DNA of 64,000 bases. Source: Clostridium sp. NkU-1 (lineage in GTDB: Bacteria > Bacillota_A > Clostridia > Lachnospirales > Lachnospiraceae). Of this stretch, positions 45,021 through 54,294 are shown one piece after another. Where the stretch lies: the NCBI GenBank assembly GCA_001312405.1, contig BBDR01000002.1:434001-498000 (forward strand), in the 5' to 3' direction. The notes under the pieces are model-generated. The model saw only the letters and a list, made by a program, of their open reading frames with translations. It searched no databases and was not told where the DNA came from. A program made the position numbers and the translations under genes. Position 1 is the stretch's first letter, and each line of letters begins with the position of its first letter.

Positions 45021-45179
45021 ATGAATATAAATCCAAAGATTATCATACTAAGGGGTAATTCTGGGAGTGGAAAAACAACCATTGCAAGAAAACTGCAAAG
45101 ATATTATGGAAGAGGCAAGTTACTTTAGTGAATTTGTATTACCAAATGAATGCAGACATATAAAAAATAATTAGGGGGT
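45021..45179 (+). pseudogene. P-loop kinase remnant
   Basis: The frame starts MNINPKIIILRGNSGSGKTT with an intact Walker A of a zeta-toxin/AAA kinase-like protein, but ends at 45128. A second stretch in another frame (EASYFSEFVLPNEC) fits a displaced C-terminus, so most of the kinase (about 120 residues) is deleted. GGTGG precedes the start. Confidence 0.55.
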
Positions 45180-45185
45180 TGTAAC

Positions 45186-45819
45186 ATGAAAAAAAAGGTG
45201 ATTCTATTAGCAGCGGCACTGCTGTGCGGATGCTTATTAGCAGGCTGCCAGAAAACAAAAGGTGACCAGTTGAATCCGGACACTGTAACTACAGAAGAGG
45301 GTCAGATAAAAGTTGAATCATCCAATGAAACGAATGAGGAAAAAGAAAAGTTCTCAATCAGAGATATCTCTGGACGAAAAAACGAATCATACCAGATCAA
45401 TCCTTTGAGGTTGAATTGAATGAATGGGGAAATGTAAGGTTTATTTCATATGCACCGGAAGCTGGTGCTGATTTTGAAGATGTTTCATTTTATCTGATGA
45501 AGGACAATAAGGTCGTATATTCATTCCCTTATTATGGTGAAAATAACAGAACTGATACTTATGCAGGTCTTTTTGACAGTGTGGAGTCTGTAGGATTTCG
45601 CGATGTGAATCATGACAATTTAAAGGATGTAATCGTCATCATTAACTACATTACAGGTGCTGGTCCTCAAGCATGGTTCCTCGTCCCAGAGCCAGAATTT
45701 TCCTGGCGGATAAAAAGGAATTTCATCTGGCAGAGGATTTAATAGATGACATAACCGAAAATATGGATGAAAAAGATATAAACATTGATAACATATGTAA
45801 ATATCTGGAAAATAAGTAA
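45186..45819 (+). CDS. Lipoprotein of unknown function, frameshifted
   Basis: About 211 residues. A type II signal peptide is clear: MKKKVILLAAALLCG followed by the lipobox LLAGC. After a charged linker (TEEGQIKVESSNE) the mature domain includes GFRDVNHDNLKDVIVIINY, a calcium-binding FG-GAP/VCBS-like turn. Shifts are near 45400 and near 45690. Start follows AGGGGG. It would be anchored on the outer face of the membrane. Confidence 0.7.
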
Positions 45820-45850
45820 TCATTCATCACTTTTGATTTATTCATAAAAA

Positions 45851-45890
45851 CGGCCCCAGGTGCATGTTAAAATCACCTGGGGCCGCTTTT
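45851..45890. terminator. Bidirectional terminator
   Basis: A perfect 12-bp GC-rich stem (CGGCCCCAGGTG / CACCTGGGGCCG) with an 11-base loop lies between the convergent lipoprotein and endolysin genes, with A and T runs on its sides. Confidence 0.92.
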
Positions 45891-45907
45891 GTTATGCTTT
45901 ATGATAA

Positions 45908-46806
45908 TTATGCTTTTGCATAATCGGCCGCATTTTTCTTTAACTTAGGCCCATAGGTGTTACCGTCTCCATTGTAAATTTTCCCCATATTAGTAAAATC
46001 ACGTGACTGGCAGGCTTTTAATAATGAGCCGTTGTCGTATTTTGCAACAAAGGTGCAGAACCCTGTCATCTGCTTGTCCTCACTGATGCTGAAATCCTTA
46101 AACATGGCTGCTGGAGAGTCATAACCGGTAACTTTATAGTTAAAGCCCATAATCTGGGGGAGTCCCATGCTGATAGAATAATATGCATAATACTCACTGA
46201 TGTTTTTTTGCCAGGTTAAAGGCTTCATATTCACTGGCCTGTTTTCCGGTATGAGTCTGATTCCATTTGCCGTTTTTGTAGTAATAATGTACCTTATTTT
46301 CCACCTTAAAGGTTGAGGAAGCATTGGAAACATTTTTTTAAGAAAATATGGTTTTCAAACCGGATCAATAGCTTTCCGTCGGTAAAGCCTGATCCAGACG
46401 ATTCTGTCAGGATAAATCCGCCTAAAACGTCCTCATCAATGGAATATTTCGATGCAAATGAAGAATGATAGATCCGAATTTCTTCTTCAGGTTTTTCGCT
46501 GCTGTACTGGCGCCGGAACCACCGCCGGAACCGCCGCCTGCTGCTTTATCAAGTGCAATAAGGGTGTTTTTTTCCGGCTTTACCATCTACAGTAAGGCCT
46601 TTGGCTCTCTGAAAGCTTCTTACTGCGGTATCACTATTATTGCCGAATTTGCCATCAGGAGTGCCGCAATTATGTCCTGCGGAATTTAATTTCGTCTGCA
46701 TGGTTTTTACACCTGCACTGTAACGGAGCTTGTCATCCTTCATGTAATAGCCAGTGCCTGCAAGCACCTGGGCATAGGTATATCTTGAGTTATCATAATC
46801 TGCCAT
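45908..46806 (-). CDS. Endolysin-like N-acetylmuramidase with N-terminal peptidoglycan-binding domain, frameshifted
   Basis: About 298 residues. Residues 1-85 hold a PG_binding_1 repeat (VKTMQTKLNSAGHNCGTPDG, SDTAVRSFQRAKGLTVDGKAG). A flexible linker AGGGSGGGSGAS follows, then a DUF3380-type N-acetylmuramidase: GGFILTESSGSGFTDGKLL with the presumptive catalytic Glu, and LIRFENHIF, ISMGLPQIMGFNY. Shifts occur near 46565, 46490, 46330 and 46210. No signal peptide is seen, so export would need a holin or leakage, as for phage lysins and for toxin-release systems. Start at 46806 follows AAGGAGA. It lies beside the toxin block. Confidence 0.82.
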
Positions 46807-46849
46807 AATAATATCTCCTTTTCTTATTTGTTGAATTTGCAAATTCAAT

Positions 46850-47200
46850 AAATAGAAAGAAGATTTTCAGCTGTTTGTAAACAAGGAACTTCAATTCAAA
46901 GAAATGATTCACTGTTATAGAAAGCCAGAAACGAATTGGAAAGTGAAAGTGGATAAAAATAGATTCTGGCATACTCCTGTCCCCCCTCGGATCGTGGCCT
47001 ATTCCCAGACACCAGTAAATTACAGATGGCTGAGAATGTCAATAGTAGAATGAACGTGAAGGTGGAAGGCGGAAACTTCTTGAACTGAAAATGGATTTTT
47101 TTGAACAGATAGATGAAGTAATTCCATTTATTTGCTATGAGGAATAAAGATGAATACCCAGGATCAGGACCCTGCCTTGGGTATAGCAGATTCAATTTAT
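46850..47200. other. Gene-free interval
   Basis: A stretch of about 350 bp between the endolysin gene and the ferritin promoter. I see no credible gene, RNA or repeat. Confidence 0.5.
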
Positions 47201-47205
47201 TAAAA

Positions 47206-47222
47206 TACCTCAAAATACGGTA
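47206..47222 (+). promoter_or_regulatory. 17-bp box, copy A (ferritin-like gene)
   Basis: TACCTCAAAATACGGTA. A TATTAT -10 candidate at 47245 starts 22 bp after the box. It lies 118 bp before the ferritin-like start. Confidence 0.7.
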
Positions 47223-47339
47223 TGTATATTAAAAAAAAGTATAGTATTATTAAAAAAAAGAAGTCTGGGAAAAGGGATCATCTCTGTTTTTCATGAAAGC
47301 AGAAGAAAAGCTTCTAGACGGAAAGAGAGAAAAAATAAT

Positions 47340-47648
47340 ATGCCAGAGTTTGGACAACCATTTTCAGGGTGTGCAAGGGAACGGAAACTGACAGATGCGG
47401 AGCTGATCCGGTCTATACGTTTTATGATTGCTGCAGAATATGAGGCGATACAGCTTTATATGCAATTGGCTGAATCAACAGATAATAAGCTGGCAATCTC
47501 GGTATTGGAGGATATTGCAGATGAGGAACGGGTTCATGCTGGAGAGTTCCTTAGGCTTCTAAAAGAACTTGCTCCTGATGAAGAGACGCTTTATCTTGAA
47601 GGTGCCGGAGAGGTTGAAGAGGAGATAGAAAAGCTGTCTGGTAAGTGA
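47340..47648 (+). CDS. Encapsulin-cargo-type ferritin-like protein
   Basis: Unbroken 102-residue protein: LIRSIRFMIAAEYEAIQLYM is the first helix with a metal-binding Glu, and VLEDIADEERVHAGEFLRLL the second with the E-x-x-H pair. This is the short two-helix ferritin-like domain used as encapsulin cargo (and fused to the shell in Pyrococcus furiosus), which oxidises and stores iron as a decamer inside the nanocompartment. The C-terminal tail (EVEEEIEKLSGK) is where a cargo-loading peptide would be, but no obvious loading sequence is visible. No shell gene follows; the next gene is the LAL regulator. It starts after GGAAAGAGAG and is under box A. Confidence 0.75.
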   Translation: MPEFGQPFSGCARERKLTDAELIRSIRFMIAAEYEAIQLYMQLAESTDNKLAISVLEDIADEERVHAGEFLRLLKELAPDEETLYLEGAGEVEEEIEKLSGK

Positions 47649-47737
47649 GCGGTTAAAGGAAGCACAATAATGACCAATTAATGCTGCCGGGAAATCGGTG
47701 GGAACTGTCGGAAAACAGAATCATAAAACAGACAATG

Positions 47738-47768
47738 GATGTCGTATCAAGGGTACGGCATCTTTTTT
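47738..47768 (+). terminator. Terminator after the ferritin-like gene
   Basis: GATGTCGTA and TACGGCATC form an imperfect 9-bp stem with a loop, followed by six T residues. Confidence 0.8.
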
Positions 47769-47777
47769 GATAAAAAA

Positions 47778-47794
47778 TACCTCATAATGCGGTA
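47778..47794 (+). promoter_or_regulatory. 17-bp box, copy B (LAL regulator)
   Basis: TACCTCATAATGCGGTA, the best match to the consensus. TATAAT at 47816 starts 21 bp after the box. The regulator start is about 200 bp downstream, so autoregulation is likely. Confidence 0.75.
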
Positions 47795-47995
47795 CATGCA
47801 TAAAAGAATATATAATATAATTAATTAAATGAATTCCATATCCTGTATATTTTGTGAATAAATATGGAAGAAATGCCAGGAAAATATGGGCAATAGGCCA
47901 TTTGTTCGTGTTAAAATAATTAAGAATCGTATAAAATATTTAGAATTTATTGGATTTAAATTTCTGTTGATGATAATGCAGCATTGGGTAAAATT

Positions 47996-50496
47996 ATGAA
48001 TAAAAAAAACATTCTTGAAAAAAAACATATTATTTTTCAGAAAAATTAAAAAAACAGTTAAAAATGATGTCATCATACCCTCTCACTTTGGTAGAGGCGC
48101 CTCCCGGATTTGGTAAAACTACTGCAGTCAGGGAGTACTTAAAGGAAAGAAATGCTCAGGATATCCGTGTATATAGTTATACTTGTCTGGGAGAATCTGG
48201 GAGTATGTCATGGAAGGGTATTTGTGGATTGCTGGATAAGGTGGATCATGAAACGGCTTGTTGTATGGAAAAACTGGAGATGCCTGCCATTGATACATTA
48301 CTTTATATGGGGTCAATTCTTAAGAACATTCACTGTCATGAAGAAACTTATCTGGTCATCGATAATTGCCAATTAATCTCTTGTGATATTTTCCATGAGT
48401 TAATAAGCGTTTTTTCAATTCATGGAAATCCTAATCTGCATTTTATATTCATTACACAGCCGATTGAGGTAAAACAGCGGCTGACCATACATCGGGCAGA
48501 AATATATAAAATTGATGTTTCTGCTTTTTATTTTGAGAAAGAAAGTATTGACATACTGTTTCGAATGGATGGAATATACCTGACAGAGGAAGTGTTGGAA
48601 AAGGTGTTTTCGTTTACAGGAGGCTGGATATCGGCAATTTGTCTTCAAATTCTGAATTATAAGAGGAATGGGACCTTTGATTATACGGTTGATATCGAGC
48701 GATTGGTAGAGCATGCAATATGGAATCGATTGAATTCAGAGGAAAAGACATTTCTATTATCTGTTTCTATTCTGGACCGTTTTGATACCTGTCAGGCGGC
48801 GATTATGATGGGAAGAAATACATTACCTGATGAAATTGAGCGGCTTCTTAAATCAAATGACTTTATAAGATATGATCCCGTTGAAAGTGTTTATATGATA
48901 CACAGTATTTTCCAGGAATATCTGCAAAAACTTTTTTTATCACAGCAAACCCCCAAAATACCGGGATACTGTTTTTCGCCTGGCAGGGAATGCTTGTGCT
49001 GCGGTTTCACGGTATTATACTGCGGCCCAGTTCTTCTATAAGGTCAAGGACTTTGATGCGATTTTATCTCTGCCGGTGAATGGGGAATATCTGATCAATC
49101 ATAAGGAAATGAACATTAATGAATTTATTTATGCGTTTGTTTATGAATGTTCGGAGGAAATACTTTGTAAGCACCCCTTTATTCTTTTGGTCCTGGCTTA
49201 TCCAATGCTTTTAGAAAATAAAATTGAAATTTACTCCAAATTATGTCATGCAATTTCTTACACAATTGAACATAATCCCTTTGGAATTGAACAAAATAAA
49301 TTGGAGGAGTTAAGGGGAGAATTTTTACTTTTGCTGTCTTTTGCAGAGCAAAATCCAGAAAAAAGAACAGAAAAGCGAAAAGTTGCTTTGGAGATACTGG
49401 GTGGTCCCAGCAGTATTATTATTAACAAAATGCCGTGGACTTTTGGAGGAATATCAATATTATATATGTTTTGGCGGGAATCCGGAAAATTAAAAACATC
49501 CCTTTCTGATATGAAGAAGGGGTTGAATTATTATATTAAATTGACCAATGGACATGGAGCCGGAGCCGGCCATGCTTTATGGGCAGAAATGCTGTTTATG
49601 CAGGGAAAGGATGACCAGGCTGAGGTTTTATGTTATAAAGCGCTTTATGAAGCCCGTAATTGGAAACAGACAGCAATTTGCCTCTGTGTTGAAGTGGTTC
49701 TCGCCAGAATTGCTATCCTAAGGGGAGATGTGAACGGATATTTTACAACCATAAATAATATAAAAGGATATGCCAAGACGGAATCTGACCTGAGCATTTT
49801 GCGGATGGTGGATTTAGGCCTGGCGGTTATTAACCTTACCCTTGGAGTAACAGATGATATTGCCAAGTGTTTTTTTGATATTGAGAGTTTAAAAAGAACC
49901 TTATATGCTCCTACGATTCCTTATGCTCAAATTTGTTATTCCTATCTGCTGGTAATGAATAAGCAGGATAAGATCTTTTATGGTATATGGGAGCCGGTCA
50001 TGGCTGCTGCTGAACAGGATCATTACATTATGCCGCAGGTTTATTACCTGATTTTTCTTGCTGTCGTAGAGCGCAGGAATGGAAATCCTGTAAAGGCTCA
50101 CAGTCACCTGGAACGGTCACTTTCTCTGGCATTACCGGATCAGATATATATTCCTTTTACCCAATTTCCTCATATGAAGGAGGTTTTAGCGGAACTGTTC
50201 CTAAGGCATTCTTCATTAAAGAAAGAATTTGCAGCTAACGTTCATGCACTGGAAACACTTTGCAGCCGGCAGGAACAGGGAGTGAATAAGATAAAAAAAT
50301 GCAGTAATCAAAGATAAATCCCCTTTGACGCCGAGGGAGAGGGAGGTTGCCAGGTTTGCGAAAAAAACGATGGAGTGCAAGGGAGATTGGTGAGGAGTTA
50401 CATATATCAGAATCTACTGTCAGGACCATTCTTAAAAATGTTTATTCCAAGCTGGACATTCATTCAAAGGCTGAATTAAAATCAATAGATATTTAA
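47996..50496 (+). CDS. LuxR family LAL/MalT-type transcriptional regulator (frameshifted)
   Basis: Large ATP-dependent regulator, about 833 residues reconstructed. The start at 47996 gives MNKKNILEKKHIIF; a shift in an A-run near 48035 leads to SEKLKKQLKMMSSYPLTLVE and the Walker A APPGFGKTTAVREYL. An NB-ARC-like region (YLVIDNCQLIS as Walker B) and helical repeats follow (shifts near 48960 and near 50310). The C-terminal LuxR helix-turn-helix is intact: LTPREREVARFAKKT and EELHISESTVRTILKNVYSKL. LAL regulators bind ATP and an inducer and activate promoters from near -42. Adjacent boxes fit this use. Confidence 0.82.
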
Positions 50497-50517
50497 TGGT
50501 TTGTAACTGGGACGGGA

Positions 50518-50560
50518 AGCGATCATTCATGTTTGTATGGATGATCGCTAATTTTTTTAT
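50518..50560 (+). terminator. Terminator after the LAL regulator
   Basis: AGCGATCATTCAT pairs with ATGGATGATCGCT (G-U and mismatch tolerated) around a short loop, followed by seven T residues. Confidence 0.85.
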
Positions 50561-50591
50561 AATAATACGATGCCAATATTTTTCTGAAAAA

Positions 50592-50608
50592 TACAACAGA
50601 ATGAGGTA
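50592..50608 (+). promoter_or_regulatory. 17-bp box, copy E (toxin operon)
   Basis: TACAACAGAATGAGGTA. TATAAT at 50631 starts 22 bp after the box, and the first toxin-like gene begins 117 bp after the box. Confidence 0.7.
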
Positions 50609-50724
50609 TGAACAAATTAAAGGAAGCAGATATAATGGAGCAAATATCACAAGGAAAAGACCAGAACGAAGAGAAATACTGGGTTGAAGTCCGGAAGTCG
50701 AAAAAATAAAAGGAGAATAAAATT

Positions 50725-52034
50725 ATGGAAGTGAAAACAACACCTGATACTTTATTAAGTTCCATAGCAAAAGCAGTTAAGGCTTGCCCGCCGCCCCCAT
50801 TTGGCCAGGTCGGGGCAGCGCTGGTAAATCTTATGGGAGGAAACCCAAAAACTGATGTTGTAACAGATATTATCATGAAAGCCGGTGCAAAAGCAGAACT
50901 TTCAAACAGTTCCGTTGAGGGAAACAAAGGCCTTTTGGTTTCTTCCGATGATTTGCAAAATATTTTTCTGTATGTGGATACCGCTTTGAATATGCCAAAA
51001 GACAAAACAGCTGCCGAAGAGTACCTTGGATATAAAAGCGGAGATGATTTCTTCAAAGAGGATAGTCACAAGTTTTTGGATCCTGAAAATCAGGTTGCTT
51101 TCGGTACACCTATTCGTGCACATGCCGCTTTGTGGGCAGATTTGGAACAATCAATAAAGAATCTTGGCAATGAACTCAATATTTATGCACGTGAGTTTGT
51201 ATCCCAGGCAGAGGAAGTAACGGATGTTTTGGAAGATTTGAGTAAATATTTAAAAGTCAATGGTTTTGTCGACAAGGATGGCAAAGATATTGTGGATTGC
51301 GGTACTGAAATGCTGGAAAACTGGAAAACAAATACAGAAAAGCATAAGCAATCTTCAATTAGTTTGTACTGTCGTCTTGCTGCATTTAAGGAGACTCTTG
51401 AAAAGGAAATCAGTGTCAGCGTATCGGCACGGGTTGCTAAGATATCAGATATGCACTTAACTACAGAACAGGCTGAGTTGAATACAAAAGTCACAAACCT
51501 TAATAAAGAAATTTCCGATTTGCAGGATCAGTATGACCAATACGTCGGTCTTGCTTTTACAGGAGCGGCCGGTATGATTTTCCCTCCTGTGGGTATTATT
51601 TCCTGGGCGGTGACAGGCGGAGTTTTCGGCGCAAAAGCTGAGGAAGTGAGAAAAAAAGAAAAATCTTAAAAAAAGATGAACTTGCCCCTTTGCAAAAACA
51701 GTTAAACGCAATAAACAGAGTAATTGGCGGCATTAATAAACTGGAGAGCTGTCTGATTGATTTCAAGACTGCCATAGCGGCGGCTGTTATTGGAGTACAG
51801 CATATTAATACGGTATGGGATAGTATTGTTAAAGATATCAGCAGTGCTTTGCAGCACATTAACAATATATCTGATCCCCAATATGTAAGCTATGTAAAAA
51901 CTCTTCTTACTGAAGTTAAACTTGCAAAAGACAATTGGAAAGAGTGCGGTGACATTACAAGAGAGCTGGTTGGCTTATTTGATGATGCCCGCATCATTTT
52001 TAACAACCGCCCTAAAACGAACGGAGCGAAATAA
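50725..52034 (+). CDS. Alpha-helical pore-forming toxin-like subunit, XaxA/YaxA-type (gene 1 of 3), frameshifted
   Basis: About 436 residues with no signal peptide. A long helical N-terminal half precedes a segment recalling alpha-xenorhabdolysin subunit A (GLLVSSDDLQNIFLYVDTAL), then coiled-coil (TTEQAELNTKVTNLNKEISD) and, at residues 272-302, a glycine-rich hydrophobic hairpin (GLAFTGAAGMIFPPVGIISW) with the features of a membrane-inserting head, then a second coiled-coil. A shift in the A7 run near 51668 joins the C-terminal helix bundle. Start follows AAAGGAG. The toxin reading is by fold features and by partner genes, not by a full family match. Confidence 0.6.
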
Positions 52035-53042
52035 TGGATACAATGCTTGAAACAGTCCTGGATTTTGCTGTGCCTGCCAGTGTCATAACATTTGCCAGGA
52101 ATTTATCCCTGCAGCCCAACGATACAGCAGGTTCAACAGTACTTAATACAAATTCGTTATTTACAATTACAGAAGATGATTTTGCAGAAATGGCAAAGTT
52201 CACTTGCTATGCACAGGAACTAAGACATTTGACTGATCCTTTCTTTTTGGGTTCCCGCCGTTTTATCGGAATGGTAGGAGGTCCATTTGATTCTGGAAAG
52301 CGGAATAAGGCAATGGAACTTCACCGGAATTTAGAACAATGCGTACACGAAATTTTTAACGGTTCCAGCCAATATTTTGTTTTATGCAGGAGGATGAAAG
52401 GATTGTGTACCAGGATCGACGAGTTGACAGAATGGTATATTGCAGAGGCTGACAGCATTTCTCTGCAATTAGACGATATTGTTAACTCCGGGCATAAATA
52501 TGGTAAAGTGACAGAATTGTTTGAAAAATGTGGGAGAGATATAAAGCTCTTAACCGACTTTTTTTAACAAATGGTCCGAAATAGCAGCTGATCTTGGTGA
52601 AACAGCAAAAAGTATTGAAATGGAATATAAAGTTTTCAACGATTTCTTTCATAACGATCTGCCGTCTAAAATTGATTATATTCCACCCCATATTGAACAG
52701 TTAGCTGACATTTTTAAGAATGACGGGTTTGTTCAGTTTATGGGGGCTTTGTCTAATCAATACAATGGTATTTTAGCAATGCTGCATTCGGCAAAGATAA
52801 CTTCCAAATGCCTTCCGAAACCTGCATTAAATCATATGGTCATCTATTTAGGGCATATCGGTACATACTATAACGATGTTCAGACAAAAATCATTTCTGC
52901 AAAAGATACATTCTTAAACGCTGAAAATGCCGAATCTGTCCGAATATTATCCGGGGCGCTGAAACAGTCAAAAGAGTCATGGCTGTTATCTGAGAAAGTG
53001 TCACAAACCTTTTTACAAATGTCCGAAAAATATATCCGTTGA
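52034..53042 (+). CDS. Helical toxin-like subunit (gene 2 of 3), frameshifted
   Basis: About 336 residues, all-helical in character, no signal peptide. It starts with the ATG in TAATG, overlapping the stop of the first gene by one base, with GGAG just upstream, which indicates tight translational coupling. Landmarks: LFTITEDDFAEMAKFTCYAQ near the N-terminus, and a long amphipathic central region. A shift in the T7 run at 52558-52564 joins the second half (ADLGETAKSIEMEYKVFND). No hydrophobic hairpin as clear as that of gene 1. Presumably a partner subunit of a multi-component pore; the family is not recognised on its own. Confidence 0.55.
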
Positions 53043-53054
53043 GGAGGAATTAAA

Positions 53055-54090
53055 ATGGCGTTTGACCGTGCGAAACTTGAAGATGAATATACAAAAATGT
53101 GGGCAGCAGACCTTTCTTCCTGCTCTGAATCCATGGAGGATTTGTTTGCTTCCGCTTCCAATTACAGAACTTACTCAGCCGGCATTTACATAGCACTTAC
53201 CGGAACTTTATACTCGAATTTCCCGCCCCGGTTCAGGGCGATAAAAGAATACTCTGATCCCGATGAATTTTTAGAAGTGAAAAATCTTATTCAAAATACT
53301 GCCGACCCTGCACAACTGGCTGAATATAAAGATGCATTAAAAACGTTCACTTCCAGATTTGTTTCCGAAGGTAAAAATTTCAACAATGCACTTGCTGATA
53401 TGCTGAAAAAAATTCAAAATTACCGCAATGATCTTGAAAAGAACTTTCGCGAGGACTTGACTTCAGGAGCTTTTTTTCTATGGTAAGATCGAAAAGGCCT
53501 TACAGATACGCGGCAGGCAGATCGAGGATATGGCGTGTGTGATCAAGGATGTTTATATAGTTCCTATTAATGCCCTGAAAGCCAGGATTCAAAAGTATGA
53601 TGATAAGATTGACAAGTTCCTGGATCCGCAAAATTCCTTTGATAATTTTATGAAATCCTTGCCCAGTGCCGAAGAATTTACAAGTCTTACAAAATTCTCA
53701 GAGCAAAAGCCTGATGCACAGGTAGAGGCAATGAAAGCGGCGTATTCTGTCGCAGTGAAAGGCGTAACATATATTGGAAATATCATTGTTAATGTGAAGG
53801 ATATGGAAGAGCGGAGCCGGCTTCAGGACAGTTTGAACTCATTAATGAATGAGTATGATAAATATAAGAGCCAGTACGAAAAGGTCATATATGAATATAC
53901 CAATGTAAAAAAAATCTCGTTATCATTCTCAATGGAATGAAGTTTTTTTGCAGATTCTGTAAATGAGATGATAGAGAAGTTATCAGCAAGTATCAATGTT
54001 ATGGAGGACTGTGTTAAGAATAAAGACATTGACCGCTATTACTCTGAGGTTTTGACTTTGCAACAGTATTTTGAGTGCTTTTGGAAATGA
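53055..54090 (+). CDS. Helical toxin-like subunit (gene 3 of 3), frameshifted
   Basis: About 345 residues, beginning MAFDRAKLEDEYTKMWAADL after GAGGAGG, 12 bp after gene 2. It is predominantly helical with two mildly hydrophobic stretches (YSAGIYIALTGTLY and AVKGVTYIGNIIVNV) that could insert in a membrane, and a C-terminal coiled-coil (LNSLMNEYDKYKSQYEKV). Shifts are in the T7 run near 53474 and near 53935. Its 3' end is partly repeated as a relic at about 57010-57090. Together with genes 1 and 2 it suggests a three-part pore-forming toxin of the Hbl/Nhe/Xax style. Confidence 0.55.
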
Positions 54091-54191
54091 TTTTATTTTC
54101 TGGTCCAATGAAAGTATGTAGAAAAAGCTTCATTTCATACGTTTTCATGTTATTACGCTCTTTTCCATTCAAGAGAAATATAGCAACAAAA

Positions 54192-54208
54192 TACCCTATA
54201 ATGTGGTA
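54192..54208 (+). promoter_or_regulatory. 17-bp box, copy C (chemoreceptor 1)
   Basis: TACCCTATAATGTGGTA. TAAAAT at 54231 begins 22 bp after the box. It lies 87 bp before the chemoreceptor gene. Confidence 0.65.
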
Positions 54209-54294
54209 AGATTTTGAAAAGATCAAGTAGTAAAATTATAATTACAAAAGAAACTGGAAGATGCAGATTATATCCTATAATCTGTGTTGGAGGA

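Noticed and set aside
45908..47200. Prophage around the muramidase
   Set aside because: No capsid, tail, terminase, portal or holin genes are nearby; only the lysin-like gene is present.
46896..47213. A 105-residue minus-strand frame
   Set aside because: It overlaps box A and the promoter of the ferritin-like gene, has no ribosome binding site, and shows no domain.
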